The translations under genes and the position numbers were made by a program. The notes beneath the pieces were generated by a model. It did not search any database. It had not been told where the DNA came from and worked only from the letters and a program-made list of their open reading frames with translations. This document shows positions 17,926 to 25,887 of a stretch of 64,000 nt of DNA, in pieces (position 1 is the first letter of the stretch; each line of letters starts with the position of its first letter). This DNA comes from Leisingera sp. SS27 (GTDB taxonomy: Bacteria > Pseudomonadota > Alphaproteobacteria > Rhodobacterales > Rhodobacteraceae), in assembly GCF_028368855.1 (NCBI RefSeq), contig NZ_JAQNCY010000014.1:1-64000 (forward strand). The letters are read 5' to 3'.

Positions 17926-19359
17926 TCACCCCCGGGCATAAACGTCTTCGTAGCGCACGATGTCGTCCTCGCCGACATAGGCGCCGGTCTGAACTTCGAT
18001 CAGCACCATCGGCACCTTGCCGGGGTTCTCCATCCGGTGAACGGAGCCCAGCGGGACGTAGACGCTTTCGTTTTCGGTCACGAGTTTCACCTCGCCGTCC
18101 ACCGTCACCTTCGCGGTGCCCTCGACGACGATCCAGTGCTCTGAGCGGTGCACATGGCTCTGCAGCGACAGCGCGGCGCCGGGGTGCACCAGGATCCGCT
18201 TGACCTGGAAGCGGTCGCCCACCGCCAGGCTTTCGAACCAGCCCCAGGGGCGGTGGTCCTTGGGAAACTGGGTGGCCTGGGCCGCGCCCTTCTCCTTGAG
18301 CGCGGCAACCGCCTTCTTCACATCCTGGGCGCGGGACTTGTCGGCGACCAGCACCGCGTCATTCATCGCCACCGCCATGATGCCCTCGAGCCCGATGCCG
18401 ACCACCTCCAGCTGCTCGCTGTCGGAGCGCAGGAGCGTGTCCCGGCAGCCGATTGCCGTGGCGCCGCCGCTGGTGACAACGCCGTCTGCATCCGGCCCGC
18501 TTTCGCGCCAGACCGCATCCCAGCCGCCCAAGTCGGACCAGGCCGCATCAAAGGGCACCACCGAGAGGTTTGCCGCCTTTTCCATCACCGCATAGTCGAT
18601 GGAAATGTCTTCGGCCCGGCCCCAGGGCTCTGGTGCAAGGCGCAGGAAGCCGAGGTCCGGCCTGGCCTCCTCCAGCGCGGCCTGCACCGGCTCCATCAAT
18701 GCCGGCGCATGGGCCGCAAAAGCGGCGATGATGTCGGCGGCGCGGAACAGGAAGATGCCTGCGTTCCACTTGAAATTGCCCGCCGCCAGCATTTCGGCGG
18801 CGCGGGCCGCATCGGGTTTTTCCACAAACTGCTTGAGCGGCACCGGCGCGCCGCCGCTGTCCGGCGCGGCGGCAAGCTCGAGATAGCCATAGGCGGTTTC
18901 CGCATGGCTGGGGGTGATCCCGAAGGTCACCAGCTGGCCCTGGGCCACCGCCTCAAGGCCGCGGGCCACCGCCGCGTGGAACGCCGCGGTGTCCGGCACC
19001 ACGTGATCCGACGGGGCCACCAGAAGCACCGCATCTTCCGCTTCGGCATGGGCGCGCAGGGCGGCCGCCAGCACCGCGGGCCCGGTGTTGCGCCCGTCCG
19101 GTTCAATCAGGATGGCGCCGGGGTCGATGCCGGCTGCCTGCAGCTGTTCCGTCACGATGAACCGGAAATCTGAATTGGTCAGAACCACGGGGGCGGCAAA
19201 GCGGAAACTGCCGGCTTCACCGGACAGGCGGCGCGCCGAGGCCTGAAACAGGGTCTCTTCGCCCATGATCGGGACAAACTGCTTGGGGTAGCTCTTGCGC
19301 GACAAGGGCCACAAGCGTGTGCCGGAGCCTCCGCACAGGAGGACGGGGGTAATCAACAT
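17926..19359 (-). CDS. manC: Mannose-1-phosphate guanylyltransferase / mannose-6-phosphate isomerase
   Basis: A 477-residue bifunctional enzyme supplying GDP-mannose. The N-terminal nucleotidyltransferase has [15 protein letters not shown] with SYPKQF, VAPSDHV and FVEKP. The C-terminal type II isomerase cupin contains RPWGWFESL, the metal-binding H-x-H-R-x-E-H-W pattern ([15 protein letters not shown]) and [15 protein letters not shown]. It is the first gene of the eight-gene minus-strand operon that continues through ugd to the aldo/keto reductase. The ATG at 19359 gives the standard family start; the longer open frame upstream is non-coding. GDP-mannose could also feed GDP-fucose or GDP-mannuronate, but no genes for those are in the window. 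Confidence 0.95.
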   Translation of the reverse strand: MLITPVLLCGGSGTRLWPLSRKSYPKQFVPIMGEETLFQASARRLSGEAGSFRFAAPVVLTNSDFRFIVTEQLQAAGIDPGAILIEPDGRNTGPAVLAAALRAHAEAEDAVLLVAPSDHVVPDTAAFHAAVARGLEAVAQGQLVTFGITPSHAETAYGYLELAAAPDSGGAPVPLKQFVEKPDAARAAEMLAAGNFKWNAGIFLFRAADIIAAFAAHAPALMEPVQAALEEARPDLGFLRLAPEPWGRAEDISIDYAVMEKAANLSVVPFDAAWSDLGGWDAVWRESGPDADGVVTSGGATAIGCRDTLLRSDSEQLEVVGIGLEGIMAVAMNDAVLVADKSRAQDVKKAVAALKEKGAAQATQFPKDHRPWGWFESLAVGDRFQVKRILVHPGAALSLQSHVHRSEHWIVVEGTAKVTVDGEVKLVTENESVYVPLGSVHRMENPGKVPMVLIEVQTGAYVGEDDIVRYEDVYARG

Positions 19360-19657
19360 GATTAAATACTCGATCAAAGTGCTGTCAGGAAAGGGTCCTA
19401 GTGAATGCCTTGCCTTGTGACAAGTGTAAGGGGGTTTTTGCGCCCAAAATTTCAACGGGGGGTCACACGGCCGGGGCAGCTGCTGTTCAGGGCCAATGGC
19501 GCCGGGGTATGTTTGCAAGGGGGCTGCTGCAAACGGCCGGAGCTTGGCTGACCCCTTGAGCATGAGGGCGCTTTGCTGGAAAAAGGAGCATCTCTGACAA
19601 CGGCTGAGACAAGGGCAGGGGCTTGCGGGGCTCGAAATCCAATTCCAGAGGATGGCA
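19360..19657. promoter_or_regulatory. Divergent promoter region between manC and xrtE
   Basis: A 298-base gap between divergent genes. It holds AAGGGTCCTA (19391-19400), nearly identical to a motif in the other large divergent gap at 31431-31440. It also holds the short palindrome CTTG-TGA-CAAG and the inverted repeat TTTGCA/TGCAAA (19512-19517 with 19528-19533). No confident -35/-10 pair was identified. Confidence 0.45.
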
Positions 19658-21286
19658 ATGAGACAGGCTGAATTTGTGAAACCTGTGCCCTTGCGGCTGC
19701 TGGCCTTTGTGCTGGTTGCGCTGGCCGAGGCCGTGGCCTTGCGGCTGCTGACCTATGAGACAGAGCAGTTCAATTGCAGCAATGTGGCGGCCTTTGAGCT
19801 GTGCAGGGCCCTGCGCACGCTGCCATTGAGCGTGCTGCTGGTGAGTCTGGCGGTGGCCGGGATGACGCTGTGCCGCCCCCGTCTGTGGCACAGTTACCTG
19901 GAGCTGGCGGCGGATGCGCCCGCCCGCCGCCCGGGCCCGGCGCTGCTGCATCTGCTGGGGCTGGGGCTGGGGCTGGCTCCTTTCGGCTGGCTGACGCTGG
20001 CAGAGCTGGAGGCGCAGTTCAGCCTGGCGGCGCCGCTGTTTCTGGCCGGAGCGGCGCTGGCGTTCTCTGGTGCTGCCCTCTGGCTGCTGCCGCTGCGCGG
20101 CTGGGCGCGGTGGTTCTTCAGCAATGGTGCTTTCCTGCCGCTGGCGGCCATCGGTGTCTTTCTGCTGCCGCTGGTGGCCGAGGCCGTCAGCTGGCTCTGG
20201 GGCGACAACCGGGTGCTGACACGGGCGACCTTCCAGGCCGTGAGCCTGGTGTTCTCTCTGTCCGGCAGTGAGCTTTACAGTCTTCCCAGCGAACGCGTCC
20301 TTGGCTTCCAGGGGTTTTTTGTCCGCATTGCCGAGGCCTGCTCCGGGGTCGAAGGCATGGCTCTGATGGCGGTGTTCATGGGGATATATGCGCTGCTGAC
20401 GCGCCGGACGCTGCGCATGCTGCCGTTCTGGTTGATCCTGCTGCCGCTGGCCGTCGGCCTGAGCTGGATTCTGAACGTCTTGCGGATTGCCGCCCTGATC
20501 TGGCTTGGCGCCAGGGTTTCTCCGGACCTGGCGGTGGGGGGCTTTCACTCCTATGCGGGCTGGCTGATGTTCTCCCTGCTGGCCTTTGCGGTCCTGGCCA
20601 TCGCCCACAATACGGAATTGTTCCAGGAGCAGCCCGCGCTGCCGGCCGCGGCCGGATCAGGCCGGGGGGCAGGCCAGGGGGCAGAGGGCGGGCTGAGGGC
20701 GGACCCTCTGTTTGCCCGCCTCGTGCCCTTCATCCTGTTCATGATCAGCGGCACGCTCACCCCGCTGTTCTGGCAGCCCTCTTCCGATGGCTACCCGCTG
20801 CGGGTGGCGTTCATGGTGCTGGGGCTGGGGCTGTTCTGGCCTGCGCTGAAGACGTTCCGCTGGCGGGCGGGCCCGGCTGACTGGCTCACCGGATGCGCGG
20901 TGGCGGCGCTGTGGCTCTGGACCGCCCCGGAGGCCGCCGCCTCTGCTGCCGGGACGCCGGATCCGGTCTGGATCCTCTGCCGCCTGCTGGGCACGGTGCT
21001 CCTGGTGCCGGTGATCGAAGAGCTGTTCTTCCGCGCCTATGTGCTGGAGCGCATCGCGGGCGGCCCCGGCGCGGCGCCCTGGCGGGCCCTGGCGGGGCTG
21101 GCGGTGAGCAGCCTGCTGTTTGCCGCGCTGCATGACCGCTGGCTGGCCGGTGCCCTGGCGGGGCTGGCGTTCGGGCTGCTGTATCTGCGGACCCGCCGCC
21201 CTGGCGGAGCGGTTCAGGCGCATATGCTGGCCAATGGGCTGATTGCCGCCGCGGCCCTTGCTGCCGGGGATTTCGGGCTGATCTGA
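19658..21286 (+). CDS. xrtE: Exosortase E fused to CAAX-type (CPBP) membrane protease
   Basis: A 542-residue polytopic protein with two fused enzymes. The N-terminal exosortase has the catalytic Cys228 in RIAEACSGVEGM, Arg276 in LNVLRIA and His297 in GGFHSYAGW. The C-terminal part is a CPBP/CAAX protease with VIEELFFRAYVLERI (Glu454, Glu455), His492 in AALHDRW and His522 in AHMLANG. This fusion is the hallmark of the exosortase E/VPEID-CTERM system, which is thought to sort and cleave proteins carrying a C-terminal VPEID signal, usually near EPS genes. ATG 19658 has GAGG six bases upstream; ATG 19652 abuts it. No VPEID-CTERM substrate was recognised in this window. Confidence 0.9.
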   Translation: MRQAEFVKPVPLRLLAFVLVALAEAVALRLLTYETEQFNCSNVAAFELCRALRTLPLSVLLVSLAVAGMTLCRPRLWHSYLELAADAPARRPGPALLHLLGLGLGLAPFGWLTLAELEAQFSLAAPLFLAGAALAFSGAALWLLPLRGWARWFFSNGAFLPLAAIGVFLLPLVAEAVSWLWGDNRVLTRATFQAVSLVFSLSGSELYSLPSERVLGFQGFFVRIAEACSGVEGMALMAVFMGIYALLTRRTLRMLPFWLILLPLAVGLSWILNVLRIAALIWLGARVSPDLAVGGFHSYAGWLMFSLLAFAVLAIAHNTELFQEQPALPAAAGSGRGAGQGAEGGLRADPLFARLVPFILFMISGTLTPLFWQPSSDGYPLRVAFMVLGLGLFWPALKTFRWRAGPADWLTGCAVAALWLWTAPEAAASAAGTPDPVWILCRLLGTVLLVPVIEELFFRAYVLERIAGGPGAAPWRALAGLAVSSLLFAALHDRWLAGALAGLAFGLLYLRTRRPGGAVQAHMLANGLIAAAALAAGDFGLI

Positions 21287-21326
21287 CCGGGGTTGCCCGG
21301 GCTGCGCCGCCGCGGCAGGGGGTCTG

Positions 21327-21352
21327 TTAAGGTTCCTTAAAATTTGCCTAAC
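21327..21352 (+). promoter_or_regulatory. Palindrome and CtrA-like box upstream of the ClpP-like gene
   Basis: TTAAGG-TT-CCTTAA (21327-21340) is a perfect 14-base palindrome. It overlaps TTAA-N7-CTAAC (21337-21352), one mismatch from the CtrA consensus TTAA-N7-TTAAC of alphaproteobacteria. It lies about 115 bases before the next start codon. The CtrA reading is speculative. Confidence 0.35.
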
Positions 21353-21466
21353 ATGCAGGCTAAAGTGTTGATAATGTACTAACTTTTGCCACATCCGCAC
21401 CCCGACCCGCCCGCAGGGGGTGTCTATCCAGTCTCCAACGCCCGTTTTTGCCTTGGAGATCTGACC

Positions 21467-21958
21467 ATGCCGGCCTTTGCCCCTCTGTCCCGCGCCCGTT
21501 CCGCCTTTCGCCCGGCTGCCCGGGCGGCCGCCGCCTGCGGCCTGGCGCTGATGCTGCTGCAGCCCTCTGCGGCGGCGGCCCGGCAGACCTATGTGGTGGG
21601 CAGCGACCGCGGCGGCTATCTGCATGACCGGCTGATCGAGCTCAGCAACCTGCAGAAACACGGGGTGCGGGTCGAGATCCGCGGCAAGGTCTGCTATTCC
21701 ACCTGCACCATGTTCCTGGGCCTGCCGGGCGCCTGTGTCGACCCGGCCACCACCTTCGGCTTCCACGGCCCCTCGCGCGGCGGCCGCCGCCTGACCCAGG
21801 AGAAGTTCGACTATTTCAGCCGGGTGATGGCGCAGTATTACCCGGCGCCGCTGCAGTCCTGGTTCATGGCGGAGGGGCGCAACCGGATTTCCGGGGTGCA
21901 CAAGATCAAGGGCAGCGAGATCATCCGCATGGGCGTGCCTGCCTGCAGCAGCGCCTGA
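21467..21958 (+). CDS. Predicted periplasmic ClpP/crotonase-fold protein
   Basis: A 163-residue protein with an N-terminal signal sequence (hydrophobic AACGLALMLLQPSAAAA) followed by a small domain. Its core, VEIRGKVCYSTCTMFLGLPGACVD then TTFGFHGPS, resembles predicted periplasmic ClpP-like proteins (COG3904-like) that share a G-x-C-x-S-x-C-T motif. In those the serine sits where the ClpP nucleophile lies, with H in FGFHG as a possible partner. The function of such small periplasmic proteins is unknown. GGAG lies nine bases upstream of the chosen ATG. Its place directly after xrtE raises the possibility of a link to protein processing, but this is only context. Confidence 0.65.
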   Translation: MPAFAPLSRARSAFRPAARAAAACGLALMLLQPSAAAARQTYVVGSDRGGYLHDRLIELSNLQKHGVRVEIRGKVCYSTCTMFLGLPGACVDPATTFGFHGPSRGGRRLTQEKFDYFSRVMAQYYPAPLQSWFMAEGRNRISGVHKIKGSEIIRMGVPACSSA

Positions 21959-22298
21959 GCGGGCGGGCTTGCCCCCGCGGCGGCACCGTTTCAGCAGCCG
22001 GAACAGCAGGCGGCGCGTCAGCCCCAGCAGGCGCGCTCATCATCACCCAACCCATGTCTGCTCGTCCTCGCTGCCTTATGCGAGGAGAGGGAGACTTCTG
22101 CTTTGCTGATGGGTGGCATTACTGCCTTGCGGCTGCAGAAGAAGCTTCTCATAACGAAGGTTATGTTAAAATCGGATTGCGCCGCAGACCGGGCCTGGAT
22201 CCGGCAGTTCCATGACTGCAGAGAGGAATATAAAAAACGGGCCCTCGCAGGCCCGTTTTCCTGAAATCTTGCCTGCGCCACAGGGGCGCGGCCGGGCA
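21959..22298. other. Intergenic gap with no convincing gene
   Basis: This 340-base convergent gap separates the ClpP-like gene from the second YjbE-like gene. A minus-strand open frame of 94 codons here has no signal peptide, no family features and no ribosome-binding site, and it runs through the terminator hairpin, so it is not called. The only supported element is the terminator at 22234-22259. Confidence 0.6.
22234..22259 (-). terminator. Strong intrinsic terminator of the second YjbE-like gene
   Basis: AAAACGGGCC (22234-22243) and GGCCCGTTTT (22250-22259) form a ten-base perfect stem around a six-base loop. Runs of A and T on both sides make it potentially bidirectional. It lies about 40 bases after the stop codon of the minus-strand gene. 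Confidence 0.9.
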
Positions 22299-22580
22299 TC
22301 ACTCGGTGGTGGTGGTGGTGCCGGAGGTGTCGTCGTCATTGGCTACCACGCCGACCACAACGGCAGCGGCCACGATGCCGGCCACGGCAGCAGCGCTCAG
22401 GCCGCCCACGGCAAAGCCGCCGGCACCAGCAGCACCTGCGCCTGCCCCGGCCCCCGCACCTGCGCCAGCACCGGTCCCTGCGCCAGCACCCTGCGCGGGT
22501 GCTGGGGCGACTTGCTGAGCCGAAACGGCTGTGGCGGAGGCCAGGGCGGCCAGGGCCAGGGCAGTCAGAAGATTCTTCAT
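22299..22580 (-). CDS. Small secreted GfcA/YjbE-like protein (copy 2)
   Basis: A 93-residue protein with a signal peptide ending near AVSAQ, a low-complexity Gly-Ala repeat (about residues 30-55), a hydrophobic helix (VAGIVAAAVVVGVVA) and the tail NDDDTSGTTTTTE. The arrangement of helix, acidic Asn/Asp spacer and poly-Thr tail closely resembles GfcA and YjbE, the first products of the E. coli group 4 capsule and yjb operons. Molecular function is unknown. AAGGAG precedes the ATG. It is the last of the YjbH-YjbF-YjbE genes on this strand, separated by 186 bases, and could have its own promoter. Low complexity limits certainty about homology. Confidence 0.72.
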   Translation of the reverse strand: MKNLLTALALAALASATAVSAQQVAPAPAQGAGAGTGAGAGAGAGAGAGAAGAGGFAVGGLSAAAVAGIVAAAVVVGVVANDDDTSGTTTTTE

Positions 22581-22766
22581 GTCAAACTCCTTTGGAGAAC
22601 TGTGAAAGACGCGTTGAGGCGACCTTAGGGGAGGCTGGTTTTCATTTCAACGCATGGAATAGCTGCAAAACAGTTGAAATCCGGTTTGCAGGACCGATTT
22701 TTTCCGTTCGTTGCGGCAAAGCCGCGAGCGCGGGGCGGCAGGCCGGGGCAGGAAATCCGGGCTGCC

Positions 22767-23456
22767 TCAGCGCTGCAGATGGCGGATCCGCACATAGCCG
22801 GTCTCTGCCCCGGCCCATTGCCGCGACTGCCAGACCAGGGCGCGCCCCGGGCGCGAATCAACCCAGTAATCGTTGACCACCACCCCGCCGGCGCCCTCGC
22901 AGTATTCCTGCAGATGGCGGACGGGGCGGGTGATTTCGACAATCTCCACCGTCTCCGGGCCCAGGTCGTGCAGCCTGCAGGCCATGTTCACCACCCTCTG
23001 GCCGTTGCCGTCGGCACGCAAGCTGTAGCGCCGGGCGCCGCCGCGGGCCGGGCCGCCAACGCCCTTTGCAGCCGGCACCTCAGCCGACAGCAGGCCGCCG
23101 CCGAGGCCGCGGGTGGCAATCACCATGCCCTGCCGGAAGGCAAGCGAGACATTGTCCTGGGTGCGCCAGACCTCGATGGTGCCGGGATGGCTGTCGCGGC
23201 GCTCCAGAACGCGGGTCAGATAGGCCTTGGCATCGCGGTTCTCGATGGTGACTTCGATGTAGTTCTGCGGCTGCTGGTCCAAGAGCGCCCGGGTCAGCGG
23301 TGCGGCGGGCGGCGCCGGCTTGCGGCGGCGGCTGATCTGTTCCCCCACCGCCTGCAGCACTTCCAGTTCGCCCGGCTTTTGCTCGGGGCCGCGGGCGCAG
23401 CCGCCCAGCAGCAGGGCGGCTGCCAGCAGGGCAGCGGTCACTCGGATCAGCGTCAT
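22767..23456 (-). CDS. yjbF: YjbF/GfcB-family lipoprotein (copy 2)
   Basis: A 229-residue lipoprotein with lipobox LLGGC (Cys20). The body aligns in layout with copy 1 at 5444: an early VTIENRD-like strand, a G-MVIATRGLGGGLLSAEVP segment matching LTSAKGFGSGLAGSDV of copy 1, a late-cysteine region and WQSRQWAGAETGYVRI near the end. It overlaps the yjbH copy 2 stop by four bases, exactly as in copy 1. The two copies are clearly diverged, so they probably serve different polymers rather than being a recent duplication. Confidence 0.87.
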   Translation of the reverse strand: MTLIRVTAALLAAALLLGGCARGPEQKPGELEVLQAVGEQISRRRKPAPPAAPLTRALLDQQPQNYIEVTIENRDAKAYLTRVLERRDSHPGTIEVWRTQDNVSLAFRQGMVIATRGLGGGLLSAEVPAAKGVGGPARGGARRYSLRADGNGQRVVNMACRLHDLGPETVEIVEITRPVRHLQEYCEGAGGVVVNDYWVDSRPGRALVWQSRQWAGAETGYVRIRHLQR

Positions 23457-25660
23457 TCCCAGAACCTCGCGCGCTGTTCTTCCAGGCTGCGGCGGTGGGC
23501 CGCGCGCACCGGAGCATAGAGCCGGTCCGGCACCACCACCTTCTGGCCGCCGTCGCGCTGGGTCGGGCGGATGGTCAGGCCGAAGCTGGAGCGCGACGGC
23601 TTGCCCAGGAGCCAGTCCACCGGAATGCTGAAGCGGAAGCCCTTGTCAAAGGAGCCCTCGCCGAAATCCTCGGCGGAGACATTGGTGAGGGTGAAGAAGG
23701 CGCCGACCAGGAAGCCGTTGTCGAATTCCCGGTTCAGGCTGAAGGTGCCGCCGTAATCGCCGGCCAGGTAGCGGCCCGCATCCACCTGCAGCTGGTAGCC
23801 GCGGTCCAGCTCGTAATAGGCAGAGGCATGGCCGGTCAGCACCCGGTAGTCACGGAAGGAAAACCGCTGGTCGAAATCGCGCTGCACCACATAGTTCAGA
23901 TCCATGCCCAGGCCGAGGCGGCTGTTCACCGGCTTCCACAGCACCTCGCCGGAGATGCCGCCGTACATGCTCTCGAACAGGCCGGCGCTGGCGCGGGCAT
24001 AGAGATTGCGGCCCGGCTTCCACAGGCGGCTGACATAGAGGTTTTCCAGGGTGGTTCCGAACTGGGCATATTCCACCTGGTCGGTGCGCACATGCGGCAG
24101 CACCGAGTTGGAGGCGCGGCCGTTCTTCACGTTGCCGGCCAGCCGCTGGCGGATGGCGCCGGCGATGCGCCAGCCGGGCGCGGGCGAATAGGAGGCGGCG
24201 AAATCCAGGCCCGCATCGATCCGGAACGGCTGCTCCGGGTCGAAATAGGCCGGTTTGGTATAGGGGCTCACTGAGGTGGCGAAAGCCGGGTACAGCTCTG
24301 CTGAGAACACCGCATCCGGCGGCAGCGGCCCGGCTTCGCTGATCCCGGTTGCAGCAAACAGCGCGTCCGGGGCATCGGGGTCGAACTCCAGCGCCTCCAG
24401 GTCGGAGCGGCGGATCTCGGCCGCCGCGAGGCCGGTGCCGCGGTGCACCGGCACCAGGCGGAAGGTCTCCACCGAGGGCGGCAGCGTCTGCGCCAGGGCG
24501 CGGGCGGCGCGGCCGGCCGCCTGCCCCGCCGAGCGGTAGCGCGGGTTGCGGTAGCGCAGTTCGGCCCGGGTGCCCTCGAGGGTGATCGCCTCCAGCACCA
24601 GCCCGTCCGCCTTCAGCGCCTCTGCTGCCAGGTCGCGGATCTGGCGCTGCTTGGTCTCGCTGGCGGCCCAGTCCCGGCTCCAGTGCGCCTGTTCGGTGGC
24701 CCAATGGCTGCGCGGTACAACCGGATGCGGTGCGGGCACCGCCATCGGTGTCGGCGGGTGCTTGGGGTTGAGCTGGATCTGGGCGGTGAGGCCGAACTCC
24801 GAGCCGTAGAGGTAATAGGCACCCAGGCGCAGCCGCTCCGAGTGCTGGTATTCGACCCCGAAGTTCGCGGCCGACTTGTGCTCGAACACATCAGAATCGC
24901 GGGTTTCGGTCACATAGGCATCGGTGGAATATTCCGCCTTGAAGCTCCAGCGCTCGTCCGGCTGCCATTCAAAGCCTGCAAAGGGGGACACCGTGCCGCG
25001 GAACCACTGGTCGGTGGCCAGCTCGCCGCCGGTGTCGCCGCCCACGAAACCGGGGCGGGTGCCGCCGGTGGTGGCGATGCCGCCGTTGCTGCCAAGCCGC
25101 CCCCAGCCCAATCCGCCGGTGAGCTTCAGCCGCCCGGGGCCCCTGCCCCAGCCCAGGGCGGCGGCTTCGAACCGTTTGGTGGCGACGAAATACTCTGCCG
25201 CATAGACCCCGGTGCCGGCGAAATCCTGCAGGCCGAGGGTGACCTCGGGCAGCCAGCGGCGCTCGCGCCAGAGCCGGGCGCGCACGTCGAAGCCGCGGTC
25301 GTAATAGGTGCTGAAGCCGAACAGGTTCAGGTCCTGGATGCCGTTGTAGCGGAAGCTGGCCGACAGCCAGGGCAGCGCCTGGAAGGTCATGTTGTAGCGG
25401 GAGATGCCGGCAAACCAGGAATAGGTGACCGCATACTGGCCGTCCGGCAGCATCTCGGCGCTTGGCAGGTCAATCAGACCGGGGGAGCCGTAGAAGTTGA
25501 GGCTGGGGGGCGGCAGCGGCTTCAGCCGCGGCGCCGCGGCGGCGGATCCCGGCCCGGTTTCCGGCGCTGCCTGCGGCGGCTGCGCCGGGCCAGGAGCGGC
25601 GGCCAGGCACAGCAGCATTGCCGGAACGGTCCTGCGCACAAGGGTCTTGATCGGGGTCAC
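23453..25660 (-). CDS. yjbH: YjbH/GfcD-family outer-membrane exopolysaccharide protein (copy 2)
   Basis: A 735-residue paralogue of the protein at 3330-5447. Shared blocks include YGSPGLIDLPSAEMLPDGQ, GLQDFAGTGVYAAEYFVATK, SMYGGISGEVLWKPVNSRLG and AGRYLAGDYGGTF. It has a GTG start (25660), a signal peptide and a proline-rich linker (about residues 25-50) that copy 1 lacks. As in other YjbH proteins, an outer-membrane beta-barrel role in EPS export is likely. It is first in the YjbH-YjbF-YjbE run. No Wza homologue is adjacent; the nearest are at 6120 and 62436. Confidence 0.92.
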   Translation of the reverse strand: MTPIKTLVRRTVPAMLLCLAAAPGPAQPPQAAPETGPGSAAAAPRLKPLPPPSLNFYGSPGLIDLPSAEMLPDGQYAVTYSWFAGISRYNMTFQALPWLSASFRYNGIQDLNLFGFSTYYDRGFDVRARLWRERRWLPEVTLGLQDFAGTGVYAAEYFVATKRFEAAALGWGRGPGRLKLTGGLGWGRLGSNGGIATTGGTRPGFVGGDTGGELATDQWFRGTVSPFAGFEWQPDERWSFKAEYSTDAYVTETRDSDVFEHKSAANFGVEYQHSERLRLGAYYLYGSEFGLTAQIQLNPKHPPTPMAVPAPHPVVPRSHWATEQAHWSRDWAASETKQRQIRDLAAEALKADGLVLEAITLEGTRAELRYRNPRYRSAGQAAGRAARALAQTLPPSVETFRLVPVHRGTGLAAAEIRRSDLEALEFDPDAPDALFAATGISEAGPLPPDAVFSAELYPAFATSVSPYTKPAYFDPEQPFRIDAGLDFAASYSPAPGWRIAGAIRQRLAGNVKNGRASNSVLPHVRTDQVEYAQFGTTLENLYVSRLWKPGRNLYARASAGLFESMYGGISGEVLWKPVNSRLGLGMDLNYVVQRDFDQRFSFRDYRVLTGHASAYYELDRGYQLQVDAGRYLAGDYGGTFSLNREFDNGFLVGAFFTLTNVSAEDFGEGSFDKGFRFSIPVDWLLGKPSRSSFGLTIRPTQRDGGQKVVVPDRLYAPVRAAHRRSLEEQRARFWE

Positions 25661-25808
25661 GGGGAAACCTGCCTTCTCGGAACTGCCTGCTGCCGGGTGC
25701 TGCGGCCCCGGACGTGTTATTTGCTGCCCCGCTTAGAGCATGGATGGCCGGGCCGGATCAATTGCTGCGGTGCCGGCGGCTGCGCTTTTGCCGGCGGTGC
25801 AGCCCGCA

Positions 25809-25844
25809 GGCCGCAGTTCCGGCCGCAGTCCGGGCCGCAGTTCC
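25809..25844. repeat. Three 12-base tandem repeats between yjbH copy 2 and the carbamoyltransferase
   Basis: GGCCGCAGTTCC, GGCCGCAGTCCG and GGCCGCAGTTCC stand head to tail in the 227-base gap upstream of yjbH copy 2. The gap must also carry the yjbH promoter. The function is unknown; copy-number variation could change promoter spacing. Confidence 0.75.
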
Positions 25845-25887
25845 GCCTCTGCCCTCCGGCTTCCTTGTGCCGCCGGCCGCGGGCCGG

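Noticed and set aside
22018..22302. 94-codon minus-strand frame between the ClpP-like and YjbE-like genes
   Set aside because: It reads through the terminator hairpin, has no ribosome-binding site or signal peptide, and matches no recognised pattern.
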